This document shows, in pieces, positions 45,150 through 54,050 of a DNA stretch of 64,000 nt. Both the position numbers and the translations under genes were made by a program. Within the stretch, counting starts at the first letter, position 1. Each line of letters starts with the position of its first letter. The DNA comes from Mycolicibacterium lacusdiani (GTDB taxonomy: Bacteria > Actinomycetota > Actinomycetes > Mycobacteriales > Mycobacteriaceae), in contig NZ_JAKCFC010000004.1 in assembly GCF_021916785.1 (NCBI RefSeq), forward strand, positions 412,973-476,972. The letters run 5' to 3'. The notes beneath the pieces were generated by a model. The model was not told where the DNA came from. It saw nothing but the letters and a program-made list of their open reading frames with translations, and made no database searches.

Positions 45150-46553
45150 ATGGCGACCACGAGTAGTGAATCGAGCGACTACCTGGCCAAACGGACCCTG
45201 AAGCAGGGCAGCGCGGGATGGCTGCTGCTGGCGGGTCTGGGAGTCGGCTACGTGATCTCCGGCGACTACTCGGGGTGGAACTTCGGGCTCGCCGAAGGAG
45301 GCTTCGGCGGACTGCTGATTGCAGGCATCGTCATCGCGGGGATGTACCTCGCCATGGTGCTGGGCATGGCAGAGATGTCGTCGGCGCTTCCGGCCGCAGG
45401 TGGTGGCTACACCTTCGCGCGCCGTGCGCTCGGACCGTGGGGCGGATTCGCAACTGGGACGGCCATATTGATCGAGTACGCGATCGCCCCCGCGGCGATC
45501 GCGACCTTCATCGGCGCCTACGTGGAGTCGCTCGGACTGTTCGGCATCACCGACGGGTGGTGGGTGTACCTGGCGGTGTATCTCATCTTCATCGGCATCC
45601 ACCTCGCCGGTGTCGGCGAGGCCTTGAAGGTCATGTTCGTCATCACGGCCGTCGCGCTGGCGGGCCTGGTGATCTTCGCCATCTCGGCGATCGGCAGCTT
45701 CGATGCCGCCAACCTGACCGACATCGCCCCGACCGATGCGGCAGGGGCCTCGGCGTTCCTGCCGTTCGGATACCTCGGGATCTGGGCGGCGGTGCCGTTC
45801 GCCATCTGGTTCTTCCTCGCCATCGAGGGCGTACCCCTGGCCGCCGAGGAAGCCAAGGACCCGGCGCGCAACGTACCGCGGGGCATCATCGCGGCGATGG
45901 GGGTGCTGCTGATCACGGGCACCACCGTCCTCATCCTCACCGCAGGCTCCGGTGGCGCCGAGGCCATGAGCGCATCCGGTAATCCGCTCGTCGAGGCACT
46001 GGGCGACTCGTCGATGGCCAAGGTGGTCAACTACATCGGTCTGGCCGGACTGGTCGCGAGCTTCTTCTCGATCATCTACGCCTACTCGCGGCAGCTGTTC
46101 GCACTGTCTCGCGCCGGATACCTGCCCAAGCGGCTCTCGGTGGTGAATTCGCGCAAGGCTCCGGTGCTGGCGCTGATCGTGCCCGGCATCGTCGGCTTCG
46201 TCCTCTCCCTCACCGGTCAGGGCGCGATGCTGCTCAACATGGCGGTCTTCGGTGCGGCGCTGTCCTACGTCCTCATGATGATCAGCCACATCACGCTGCG
46301 GGTGCGCGAACCCGACATGCCCCGGCCGTACCGCACCCCGGGCGGTATCGTCACCACGTCGTTCGCGCTCGTGATCGCGGCTCTGGCGGTGGTGGCGACC
46401 TTCCTCGTCGACAGCACAGCGGCAACCTGGTGCCTGGTCGTGTTCGCCCTGCTCATGGCGTACTTCGGTTTCTACAGCCGCCACCACGTCGTGGCGAACT
46501 CGCCGGACGAGGAATTCGCGGCGCTGGCGGCCGCCGAGAAGGACCTCGGCTGA
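45150..46553 (+). CDS. APC-family ethanolamine/amino acid permease
   Basis: 467 aa, about 12 membrane segments. GWLLLAGLGVGYVISGDYSGWNFGL and FFLAIEGVPLAAEEAKDPARNVPRG are typical of the ethanolamine permease (EAT) branch. TAGCAT at 45138-45143 sits 6 nt before the ATG, indicating a leaderless mRNA. Ethanolamine is the best guess; no ethanolamine lyase genes are nearby, though a EutQ-like cupin lies 33 kb away. Confidence 0.87.
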   Translation: MATTSSESSDYLAKRTLKQGSAGWLLLAGLGVGYVISGDYSGWNFGLAEGGFGGLLIAGIVIAGMYLAMVLGMAEMSSALPAAGGGYTFARRALGPWGGFATGTAILIEYAIAPAAIATFIGAYVESLGLFGITDGWWVYLAVYLIFIGIHLAGVGEALKVMFVITAVALAGLVIFAISAIGSFDAANLTDIAPTDAAGASAFLPFGYLGIWAAVPFAIWFFLAIEGVPLAAEEAKDPARNVPRGIIAAMGVLLITGTTVLILTAGSGGAEAMSASGNPLVEALGDSSMAKVVNYIGLAGLVASFFSIIYAYSRQLFALSRAGYLPKRLSVVNSRKAPVLALIVPGIVGFVLSLTGQGAMLLNMAVFGAALSYVLMMISHITLRVREPDMPRPYRTPGGIVTTSFALVIAALAVVATFLVDSTAATWCLVVFALLMAYFGFYSRHHVVANSPDEEFAALAAAEKDLG

Positions 46554-46654
46554 GCCTCGAAGGAGAGGCGCGATATCGGCGATGAGAATGGGATTACCGT
46601 GCGCGCTGCCGGGGTACTGGACAGCCTGACCCCGAACGCACGAGGAGATCAGCG

Positions 46655-46780
46655 ATGACGTCCCAAGAACCCACGCCCGCCGACACCAACGTCGACGAGG
46701 ACGAGGTGGTCGCCACCCCCGCCACGCCCGGTGCGCAGGCACTCGGCGACGATGCGCCCGACGGGACCGAAGAGAGCTAG
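46655..46780 (+). CDS. Small acidic protein (41 aa)
   Basis: ATG 46655 with GAGGAG upstream opens MTSQEPTPADTNVDEDEVVA followed by a Pro/Ala/Asp-rich end. Probably disordered; composition resembles the 45-aa ORF at 15710. It ends 5 nt before the convergent ATP-grasp gene. Function not recognised. Confidence 0.5.
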   Translation: MTSQEPTPADTNVDEDEVVATPATPGAQALGDDAPDGTEES

Positions 46781-46785
46781 GCAGC

Positions 46786-47742
46786 TCACCGGTAGCGGCG
46801 TGGGACCGTCCACGGTCGGCCGAAGTCGGCGTTGAAGGACTCCGGGTCGAACGGGCTGTCCCCGCCTGCCGGAAAGCTCGTCAACTCTCCGAAGACGATG
46901 CGGCCGTCGACGTCATAGAGGTCCACCCGGACGAAGTCCGTATCGACGCCGAGCCTCTGTGCGACAGCGACCATCTCGTCCAGGCGCGCTGGTCGACGTG
47001 GTTCCGGACGTGCCCACGGCAGTCCGCCGGTGAGTGGGAGGTGCTGCCAGTCGGCGGTGAAGAAGTCCTGGGTACGCCGTGCGAACCGGCCGCTGTCGAC
47101 CTGAACGAAGTGGCACTTCCCGTGGTAGACGAAGAACTTGTAGTCATCCGGGATGGCACCTTCGGCGCCAGCCAGCAGTTCCTCGACGATGACCTGCCGC
47201 GGCACCCGCCCGTAGACCCACTCGCGGTTCGGCCCCTGCCCGTAGAGCTGCCGCACCCAACCTGCTGCGATCGCGATGACGTCCTCACGCGGCGCGTGCT
47301 CGGGATGGACGTGGCAGTACACCCAGCTGTCGGGCTCGCTGGGTAGGCGTGCGTCGCGGTCAGCGGTCGGGGAGGCCACGATGGCTGCTCCGCTGCCGTG
47401 CGTCGGCTTCACCACGTACGAGTCCGGCAGATCGACGTCCCGCAGTGCCTCGGGGTCGGCCACGACGGCGTAGGCGCGCGGCAGGTAGTGATCGCCGACG
47501 GATGCAGCGACGTGATCGCGCACCGCAGCCTTGTCCGCGAAGGTCACGACGAGCGCGCGGCGGTCACGCAGCATCTTGTAGCGCACCTTGTCGCGGAAGG
47601 TCGAGGGCTTCCGGGTCCGCCAGAGCCGGAACGCCCGCACGAGTCGGCTGCGCTCCCGCCACCGGACGGACGTCACTGGAGTCAGGCTACGGCTGGGCGT
47701 GGGTTCGATCACATCCGGGCTAAAACCCCGCGGATCGGGCAT
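46786..47742 (-). CDS. ATP-grasp protein, TupA-like
   Basis: 318 aa. FRDKVRYKMLRDRRALVVTFADK, DSYVVKPTHGSGA (ATP-binding loop), QVIVEELLAG and FVRVDLYDVDGRIVFGELTSFPAGG (metal-binding end) match the TupA-like ATP-grasp family, linked in Gram-positives to glycan/peptide cell-wall polymers. ATG 47742 (MPDPRGFSP) is chosen; GGTGG is upstream. The ligated substrate is unknown. Confidence 0.82.
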   Translation of the reverse strand: MPDPRGFSPDVIEPTPSRSLTPVTSVRWRERSRLVRAFRLWRTRKPSTFRDKVRYKMLRDRRALVVTFADKAAVRDHVAASVGDHYLPRAYAVVADPEALRDVDLPDSYVVKPTHGSGAAIVASPTADRDARLPSEPDSWVYCHVHPEHAPREDVIAIAAGWVRQLYGQGPNREWVYGRVPRQVIVEELLAGAEGAIPDDYKFFVYHGKCHFVQVDSGRFARRTQDFFTADWQHLPLTGGLPWARPEPRRPARLDEMVAVAQRLGVDTDFVRVDLYDVDGRIVFGELTSFPAGGDSPFDPESFNADFGRPWTVPRRYR

Positions 47743-47834
47743 ATTGCAGCCACCAGCAAGCGTTTTGCTTGCAATAGTTAGCAGTGGATGCGTTGGCTGA
47801 GCACATGCCCACACAGCCGAGACGAGGAGGCGAC
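47743..47834. promoter_or_regulatory. Divergent promoter with GCAAGC inverted repeat
   Basis: GCAAGC-GTTTT-GCTTGC (47756-47772) is a perfect inverted repeat, nested inside ATTGCA (47743-47748) and TGCAAT (47770-47775). It lies between the ATP-grasp gene and the small gene at 47835. Function inferred from symmetry. Confidence 0.4.
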
Positions 47835-48071
47835 ATGACGATCATCGACGTCGGCGCCCACATCGGTGGGATTGCCGACGGGGTGCTGGACAGAGTGCGT
47901 CCGGCCACTGACCTGCTGGTGGACACGGCGCGAGTGAGTTCCTCGTACGTCGACCGCTTGCTGCATCCCAACGCCGCTGACTCGTCGCCGGATCAGCGCG
48001 GCCCGCGTGACCGCGTGATACCTCCGCGCAACGAAGTCGTCATCGTCCCGAGGGCACTGACCCGCTGCTGA
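47835..48071 (+). CDS. Small hypothetical protein
   Basis: 78 aa: MTIIDVGAHIGGIADGVLDR, a middle amphipathic helix and a basic end (RDRVIPPRNEVVIVPRALTRC). GAGGAGG 6 nt upstream supports the start. Its 3' end overlaps the convergent methionine aminopeptidase gene by 32 nt. No family recognised. Confidence 0.6.
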   Translation: MTIIDVGAHIGGIADGVLDRVRPATDLLVDTARVSSSYVDRLLHPNAADSSPDQRGPRDRVIPPRNEVVIVPRALTRC

Positions 48072-48834
48072 GTGGCGTCAGGATGCGCGGGCCGGCGTCG
48101 GTGATCGCGATGGTGTGTTCGGAGTGGGCGGTCTTCGATCCGTCTGCCGAGCGCAGGGTCCAGCCGTCGGAATCCATCACCAGGCGGTCGCTGCCGCGGG
48201 CCCACCAGGGTTCGAGCGCGAGCGTCATACCGGATCGCAGGATCAATCCCCTGCCGCGCCTCCCGCGGTTGGCGACGTGTGGATCCTCGTGCATCGTGCG
48301 CCCCAGGCCGTGGCCGCCGAACTCGGCGTTGACGCGGTAGCCGGCTTCGGCGGCAACTCCCTCGATGGCAGCGGAGATGTCACCAAGGCGTCCACCGGGA
48401 ACTGCCGCGGCGATGCCGGCGTCGAGGGCTCGCCGTGTCGAATCGACCAGCGCCACGTCCTCGGGGTCGGGCTGGTCGCCCACGATGACCGTGACCGCGG
48501 AATCGGCCACCCAGCCATCGATCGACACCGCGAAGTCCAGGCTCAACACGTCGCCATCGCGCAGCACGTGATCACGCGGCATGCCGTGCAGCACGGCGTC
48601 GTTCACCGATAGGCAGATGACGTTCCGGAACGGGCCGCGGCCGAAGGACGGCGCGTAATCCCAGTAGCACGACTCCGCGCCGCGGTCCTCGACGAGCTTG
48701 CGGGCATGGTGTTCGAGCTGCATGAGGTTCACCCCCGGCTGCGCCTCGGCCGACAGGGTGGCCAGCGTTTCGGCGACGAATTCGCCAGTCACCGCCATCT
48801 TGTCGATCTCGGCAGCAGTCTTGAGTTCAATCAC
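48040..48834 (-). CDS. map: Type I methionine aminopeptidase (divergent copy)
   Basis: 264 aa. The five metal ligands are in place: Asp100 (LSLDFAV), Asp111 (VADSAVT), His175 (GHGLGRTMHEDP), Glu208 (LALEPWW) and Glu239 (SEHTIAI), with His83 (VLHGMP). It would remove N-terminal methionine from nascent proteins. The stretch ESCYWDYAPSFGRGPFRNVICLSVND differs from housekeeping MetAPs. GTG 48834 has GGAGG 5 nt upstream. It is divergent from an XRE gene with two palindromic operators between, so unusually it appears to be regulated. Confidence 0.88.
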   Translation of the reverse strand: MIELKTAAEIDKMAVTGEFVAETLATLSAEAQPGVNLMQLEHHARKLVEDRGAESCYWDYAPSFGRGPFRNVICLSVNDAVLHGMPRDHVLRDGDVLSLDFAVSIDGWVADSAVTVIVGDQPDPEDVALVDSTRRALDAGIAAAVPGGRLGDISAAIEGVAAEAGYRVNAEFGGHGLGRTMHEDPHVANRGRRGRGLILRSGMTLALEPWWARGSDRLVMDSDGWTLRSADGSKTAHSEHTIAITDAGPRILTPLSSGSVPSGR

Positions 48835-48849
48835 GGAAACCTCCACGCT

Positions 48850-48900
48850 CGGTATTCTTATACCGCCGCGACGCTACCAGAAGACGGTATTTGAATACCG
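48850..48900. promoter_or_regulatory. Twin 16-bp palindromic operators between map and XRE gene
   Basis: CGGTAT-TCTT-ATACCG (48850-48865) and CGGTAT-TTGA-ATACCG (48885-48900) share the same arms and are 35 bp apart centre to centre. The right copy ends 2 bp before TATGCT (48903-48908), the XRE -10; the left copy covers a TATAAG-like sequence on the map strand. Both promoters would be blocked by one regulator. Confidence 0.75.
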
Positions 48901-48915
48901 GCTATGCTTGCCCAC

Positions 48916-49182
48916 ATGGTGCGCGTCCCCCTGAGTCCCGAGCAGGTGAAGGCCGGTCAGCGACTCGGTGCTCTGATCAGGACCGCCCGGGCCGGCCGCG
49001 ATCCGGACGGGATCGCTCGAGACGCAGGCATCTCACCCGAGACGCTGCGCAAGATCGAGGTCGGCAGGATGCCGAGCCCGAGTTTCGGCACGGTCATCGG
49101 CCTCTGCAATGCACTCGGTATGCCCCTGCAGGACGCGGTTGACGCATGGCGCGGCGTCGATGACCAACGGCTGGCCATCTAG
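48916..49182 (+). CDS. Small XRE-family regulator
   Basis: 88 aa, essentially one helix-turn-helix domain: LGALIRTARAGRDPDGIARD, AGISPETLRKIEVGRMPSPS and FGTVIGLCNALGMPL. ATG 48916 is preferred over 48904 because TATGCT lies 7 nt upstream with no ribosome site. It probably binds the CGGTAT-N4-ATACCG palindromes and represses itself and the divergent methionine aminopeptidase. Confidence 0.85.
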   Translation: MVRVPLSPEQVKAGQRLGALIRTARAGRDPDGIARDAGISPETLRKIEVGRMPSPSFGTVIGLCNALGMPLQDAVDAWRGVDDQRLAI

Positions 49183-49270
49183 CAGCTAGCCCCGTCGGCG
49201 GCCGTGATGGACTGACGCTGACCACCGGCCACATCGGCCACTACGGGCTTCGGCCCACTCGACCGGGCGA

Positions 49271-49341
49271 TGTTCCACCTAGTGAGCGAATTGCTGCTCG
49301 ATCCGGTCGCGCCGCTGTGAATTCGCTGACCAGATGGAACA
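49271..49341. repeat. 22-bp imperfect inverted repeat
   Basis: The arms at 49271-49292 (TGTTCCACCTAGTGAGCGAA then TT) and 49320-49341 match at 19 of 22 positions with a 27-bp loop. They sit in the 270-bp gap between the XRE and amidase genes, which otherwise holds GCCAGT-G-ACTGGC (49369-49381) and no gene. It could be an XRE terminator, an element relic or a regulatory hairpin. Confidence 0.6.
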
Positions 49342-49452
49342 CCGGCTGATCGGTCGCCGCGCCTCGGCCAGTGACTGGCGTTACCGATGTGACTGGGACC
49401 GATCAGCACCCAGAGCGCCCCACCCGGGGGCCGCGACATCTACGGTCGAACC

Positions 49453-50928
49453 GTGAACTTCGACGAGTATCGCGCCCATGACGCCACCGGCTTGGCGAAG
49501 CTGGTCGCCGACAAGCAGGTGTCAGCCGAAGAACTGTTGACGCTGGCGCGGGAACGCGCGGCTTCGGTCAACCCGAGGATCAACGCGATCGTCCGCGACG
49601 TCCCCGCCCCGCCCACCGAGCCGCGCGAGGGCCCGTTCGCAGGCGTTCCATTCCTGATCAAGGACCTCGCGCAGGACTACGCGGGGCTGCCGACGTCGCG
49701 CGGGTCACGCGCATTCAAGAACACGCCGGCCGCCGAGCACGCGACGATCGTGGCGCGTTGGCTCGGCGCGGGACTGGTGATCTTCGGCAAGACGAACACG
49801 CCGGAGTTCGGCGCGAAGGGCATCACCGAGCCCGACGCGTGGGGACCGGCGCGCAACCCTTGGGACCTGCAGCGGACTCCGGGCGGATCGTCTGGAGGCT
49901 CAGCCGCGGCGGTGGCAGCCGGGATCGTCCCGTGCGCCGGCGCGAACGACGGCGGTGGGTCGATCCGCATTCCCGCGGCGTGCTGCGGTCTGGTCGGGCT
50001 CAAGCCCGGACGTGGGCTGACCCCGATGGGACCGGAAACGGGCGAGTCCATGCACGGCGCGGCCGTACAGGGCGTCGTGTCCCGTTCGGTGCGCGACACG
50101 GCCGCGATGCTCGACGTCATCGCAGGCGGGGAACCGGGCGGCCCCTACTCGCCCGCGATGCCAGGGGCGTCGTTCGCGTCCAACGTCGGCGAGGACCCCG
50201 GCCCGCTGCGGATCGGCGTGCGGGTCCCCTCGGCGATCAACCCCTCCCCGCATCCCGAGGCGATCGCCGCCGTCGAAGCCACCGTGCGGACGCTCACCGA
50301 CCTCGGCCACCACGTGGACGAGTTGCCGCAGGCCCCGTTCGACGACGCCGCGCTCGCGCGGGACTTCCTGCTGACCTGGTTCGTGTACACGGCCTGGGAA
50401 CTCGCCGAGGCCAAGCGCCTGACCGGCGCCGGCGACGAATCCTTCGAACGGGACACCCTGATCCTGGCCGCACTGGGCCGCGCGACCAGCAGCGTGGACT
50501 ACGTCGACGCCGTCGAGCGACGCCACGAGCACACCCGCAGACTCACCACCTACTTCGAGTCCTACGACCTGCTGCTCACGCCGACCCTGGCGACGCCGCC
50601 ACCGAGGATCGCGGAGTTCGACCTGCCCGCCGCGCTGCAACGCGCATCGGACGTGCTGATCAAGACGCGTACCGCAAGCCTGCTGCGGCACACGAAGATC
50701 GTCGACGACATGGTGGACAAGAACCTCAACTGGGTGCCGTACACGCAGCTGGCGAATCTGACTGGGCGACCGGCGATTTCGCTACCGCTGCACTGGACGG
50801 CGGACGGTCTGCCGCTCGGCGTGCAGTTCGTCGCGCCGCTCGCCGGGGAGTCGACGCTCATCCGGCTGGCTGCTCAGCTGGAGCAGGCGATGCCGTGGGC
50901 CGACCGACTGGCGCCGGTCGCCGGCTAG
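49453..50928 (+). CDS. Amidase signature family enzyme
   Basis: 491 aa. The Ser-cisSer-Lys triad is Lys70 (PFLIKDL), Ser147 ([10 protein letters not shown]) and Ser170 ([10 protein letters not shown]). It hydrolyses an amide or acyl-amide; the substrate is unknown. GTG 49453 has TACGGT at 49441-49446, 6 nt upstream, fitting a leaderless mRNA. It overlaps the convergent DUF6328 gene by 4 nt. Confidence 0.92.
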   Translation: MNFDEYRAHDATGLAKLVADKQVSAEELLTLARERAASVNPRINAIVRDVPAPPTEPREGPFAGVPFLIKDLAQDYAGLPTSRGSRAFKNTPAAEHATIVARWLGAGLVIFGKTNTPEFGAKGITEPDAWGPARNPWDLQRTPGGSSGGSAAAVAAGIVPCAGANDGGGSIRIPAACCGLVGLKPGRGLTPMGPETGESMHGAAVQGVVSRSVRDTAAMLDVIAGGEPGGPYSPAMPGASFASNVGEDPGPLRIGVRVPSAINPSPHPEAIAAVEATVRTLTDLGHHVDELPQAPFDDAALARDFLLTWFVYTAWELAEAKRLTGAGDESFERDTLILAALGRATSSVDYVDAVERRHEHTRRLTTYFESYDLLLTPTLATPPPRIAEFDLPAALQRASDVLIKTRTASLLRHTKIVDDMVDKNLNWVPYTQLANLTGRPAISLPLHWTADGLPLGVQFVAPLAGESTLIRLAAQLEQAMPWADRLAPVAG

Positions 50929-51440
50929 CGCAGGACGTCCGCGCGGGTTCCCCGCCGCGCCACCAGCGGCAGCGCCACCCAGAGCGCAACCCAGGTCGTC
51001 GCCGTGGCCGCGCCGGCTGCCACGCCCGCGCCCCGACCCGCGATCACGTCGAAGACCATGGTGGCGACACCCGAGACGGCTGCGCCGAGCAGGAGCAGCC
51101 CGACCATCGTCACGCGGTGCGACACCGCAACCAGCTTGCACAGCATGTGCCGCCGGAATGTCATGCGGTGCAACGCTACCGGCGTCGTCAGTAGGACGGT
51201 GGCCGCGATGGAGCAGCAAACGGTGGCGAGATAGAGCAGGCGCAGCTCGTGGTCGAGCGCGGTGAAGCGTTGTTGGAACGGCAGCGTCAGCAGGAACCCG
51301 GTGAGCAGTTGCACGCCGGTGAGCACGACGCGCAGTTCCTGCAGCAGCGTTGCCCAGTTGCGGTCGAGGCGCTGAGTGCGCGTCTCGTCCCGCTCATCTC
51401 GGTTCCATGCATCGCAGGAAACCATTGCCGCCGTGCTCAT
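50925..51440 (-). CDS. DUF6328 membrane protein
   Basis: 171 aa. A cytoplasmic N-terminus (RDETRTQRLDRNWATLLQELRVVLTGVQ) precedes four membrane helices (LLTGFLLTLPF; LYLATVCCSIAATVLLTTPV; MVGLLLLGAAVSGVATMVF; TTWVALWVALPL). This fits the DUF6328 family of four-helix proteins, sometimes labelled antiporters without proof. ATG 51440 or 51425 may start it. Confidence 0.78.
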   Translation of the reverse strand: MSTAAMVSCDAWNRDERDETRTQRLDRNWATLLQELRVVLTGVQLLTGFLLTLPFQQRFTALDHELRLLYLATVCCSIAATVLLTTPVALHRMTFRRHMLCKLVAVSHRVTMVGLLLLGAAVSGVATMVFDVIAGRGAGVAAGAATATTWVALWVALPLVARRGTRADVLR

Positions 51441-51516
51441 CGGATCGACGTGCCCGCCACAGAACAGCCCAAACGTGCGAGGTTCGCCAGCGATCCGCCG
51501 CCCAACTGACCTCGGC

Positions 51517-52392
51517 TCAGTCGTGGTGCCGGTGATCCTCGGCGTAGGCCTTGATGACCGCCGCGGTATCACCGTCGAATTGCAGGAACTCCTCGCGCAG
51601 GAGCGTGGCCAAACTATCGACGGCCGAGGCGATCATCGCTCCTGCGAGGCGGGTCTGGTCGTCCTTGCTGTCGGCTGCCTCGGTGGCGAGTTCGGTGGCG
51701 TACACCAGCGACGCAGCCAGCGAGGCGTCCGCTTCGACGTCACGAAAGTAGTACGTGGCGCCGTACTGGGTGAAGTCGTTGCGCGCTTCCACGACGGCGT
51801 TGGCGATGCCGGTGAGAACGTCGCTGGGGATGCTGCCGATGCCCAGCGTGGGATCGGCTCGACGGACCCCGCGCAGCGTCGAAAGCTGTAGCGCCAGAAC
51901 GCGTCGGCGGTGCAGCGCGGGGTAGATCTGCAGAACCCACGACACCGCTGCCGTCAGCAGCATGAAGCCGAACAACGCCTCGAGCGGCACGAGCAGGCGC
52001 AGGACCGGCAGCGTGGGCACGATGTCACCGAAGCCGAGCGTCCCTATCGTCACCAGCGAGACGTACATCGAGTCGAACTCGGTGCTGCGAGGGAGCCCAT
52101 CCAGCTCCGAGCTGTACGCGAAGCCTTCCGGCATCGAGGCGTAGTAGATCATCGCCCACCCGACGACGGCGATGGCGCCCCAGGTGAGCACGACCAGTGC
52201 TATTCCGAGTGGCCCGGTGAGCGACGTGATCCGGCGATCGGATGGAAACAGCCGAAGCAGCCACCACACGAACCTCATGACCTTGGGTGCGATGCTGCCG
52301 TGCCCGACCGGGTGGAACAGCGTGTGGAACACGTCGCGGACCACCACCAGCACGAGCACGGCCCCGATGATCGTCACCACCCAGTCGGTCAC
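51517..52392 (-). CDS. Potassium-channel-like (Ion_trans_2) membrane protein
   Basis: 291 aa. Helices near the N-terminus, a pore loop with the K+ selectivity filter TIGTLGFGDIVP, then an inner helix and a C-terminal helical cytoplasmic part with no recognised RCK domain. GTG 52392 is chosen because AGGAG lies 7 nt upstream. Probable two-pore-helix K+ conduction; gating partner unknown. Confidence 0.85.
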   Translation of the reverse strand: MTDWVVTIIGAVLVLVVVRDVFHTLFHPVGHGSIAPKVMRFVWWLLRLFPSDRRITSLTGPLGIALVVLTWGAIAVVGWAMIYYASMPEGFAYSSELDGLPRSTEFDSMYVSLVTIGTLGFGDIVPTLPVLRLLVPLEALFGFMLLTAAVSWVLQIYPALHRRRVLALQLSTLRGVRRADPTLGIGSIPSDVLTGIANAVVEARNDFTQYGATYYFRDVEADASLAASLVYATELATEAADSKDDQTRLAGAMIASAVDSLATLLREEFLQFDGDTAAVIKAYAEDHRHHD

Positions 52393-52427
52393 GACCACAC
52401 TCCTCTATTCGACGTCAGCTCAGCGTC

Positions 52428-54050
52428 TCACGTCGCGAGGTCGCGCCGCGCGTACCCGATGACTCCCACGCCGAGCAGAAACGCGGCGACCGCCAAGATC
52501 GCCGCAGTGGCCGGCCAGTTCGGCGGGACTGCAGGCGCAGCGGCCACGTGTACGAACGGGGATGGGGCCGAGACCCACCGAGGCGCTCCGATGCTGTCGG
52601 CGATGACGTTCAGGAGGAAACCTCCGACCACGGGCAGGGCTCCTACGGCCGTCACGGCAGAAGGAACCCACCCGACGGCCAGCGCCGCGGCGCCCAACGC
52701 CAACCACGCGATGGGAGCGGTGTTCATCGCACCGGCGAGGGCGTCGCCGAGACCGAGCGGTGCACCGGTGAGCACGGCGCCCGCCCACATTCCCAGCGCT
52801 GCGACGACGTGCAGCGTCAGGACCCCGACCGCGGCGACCATCGCCACGGCGGCCAGCAGACGCTGCCTGGACAGGGGTGCGGCCAGCAGCATCGTCGTCC
52901 GGTTCGCGCGTTCATCGCCCACTACTGACGCCATTCGCGTCACCGCGTAGAGGCCGGTGGGAATCGCCAACAGGCCGAACAGTGCGGCGGCGAATCCGGA
53001 TGCAGTACCGAGGTTGCCGAATCCCGCTGCGGCAGCCAACTCGCCAAATCGGGGGCTGCCCTCGAAGAACTCGAGAATCGAGGCGATCATCGCACCGATG
53101 ATCAGGAAGTAGGCGCCGATGCCCGATGCCCAGCCGAGCGTCGGTCGCAGTGCACACCGCACCGCGAATACCGCCGGAGAACCCAGTAGGCGAGTATGCG
53201 CAGCTCGGTGGCTGCGCACCGGGACCCACCCACCTCCGATGTCTCTTCCTCGAGCGGCGGCGAGGGCGATCGCTGTCGCGATCGCGGCGAAGGCCGCCAG
53301 CACGACCAGGGGAAGGAGCCGGTTCTGCGAGTAGGGCGCCGACTCGCCGATGAGGCCGAACGGTGTCAACCACGCGGCGAAGGCGAGTGCGACAAGACCG
53401 TCGGAGAGCATTCGTAGCAGCAGCGCGGCACCCAGCACGCCGATCGCAAGACCCACTGCGGACGGTCTGCTCGGCATCACCTGCCCGGCGGCCAGACCCA
53501 CCGCGCCAAACGTGGCGGTCACCCCGAGCACGCCAAGCGCATAGACGGTCGCCCCCTCGACGTCGGTGCCCGCGGCGATCAACGCGACGCCGATCGACGC
53601 ACTGATCGCGACGGCTGAGCCTGCAACCGAGGCCACACAGCGCAGAAGCACGTCGATGGAGCGCGCGCGCCCGGACAGCAGTAGGTCCCAGCGCCCGGCA
53701 TCCTCCTCGCCGCGGGTGATGCGGATCGCTGCGAGCAGAAGCCAGACACCGGCCAGGATCAACACCGGCGTGCCGGTGCGCCACACCGTGAACCCACCGG
53801 GATCGTCGAGAGCTACCGCTGGGCCGAACAGCACCCGAATCGCGGGGTTCTCGGCGAGCGCCGTCACGGCTTGCTGGCTCATCTCGCCTTCGAACGTGCT
53901 GCGGTACTGCGTCGCAACGAGTGCCGACATCCCGGCGCACACTCCAGCCACGATCAACGTGCCCCGGCGCAGCTGACGCAGGACGAGCCGCCCGACCGCG
54001 TCACCTGCCGACGGCCGATGAACCGGTGTAGCCACCAGTCCGGTGGTCAT
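52428..54050 (-). CDS. ABC exporter membrane protein (tetronasin-type, Rv1217c-like)
   Basis: 540 aa with about 12 membrane segments, in two halves. Length and pattern match Rv1217c, the membrane part of the tetronasin-type exporter. Its ATG overlaps the stop of the ATPase gene by 4 nt (ATGA), so the two are made together. Export of a drug or lipid-like compound is likely. Confidence 0.87.
   Translation of the reverse strand: MTTGLVATPVHRPSAGDAVGRLVLRQLRRGTLIVAGVCAGMSALVATQYRSTFEGEMSQQAVTALAENPAIRVLFGPAVALDDPGGFTVWRTGTPVLILAGVWLLLAAIRITRGEEDAGRWDLLLSGRARSIDVLLRCVASVAGSAVAISASIGVALIAAGTDVEGATVYALGVLGVTATFGAVGLAAGQVMPSRPSAVGLAIGVLGAALLLRMLSDGLVALAFAAWLTPFGLIGESAPYSQNRLLPLVVLAAFAAIATAIALAAARGRDIGGGWVPVRSHRAAHTRLLGSPAVFAVRCALRPTLGWASGIGAYFLIIGAMIASILEFFEGSPRFGELAAAAGFGNLGTASGFAAALFGLLAIPTGLYAVTRMASVVGDERANRTTMLLAAPLSRQRLLAAVAMVAAVGVLTLHVVAALGMWAGAVLTGAPLGLGDALAGAMNTAPIAWLALGAAALAVGWVPSAVTAVGALPVVGGFLLNVIADSIGAPRWVSAPSPFVHVAAAPAVPPNWPATAAILAVAAFLLGVGVIGYARRDLAT

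Noticed and set aside
49183..49452. Insertion-sequence remnant in the XRE-amidase gap
   Set aside because: An inverted repeat is present but no transposase fragment or target duplication was seen.
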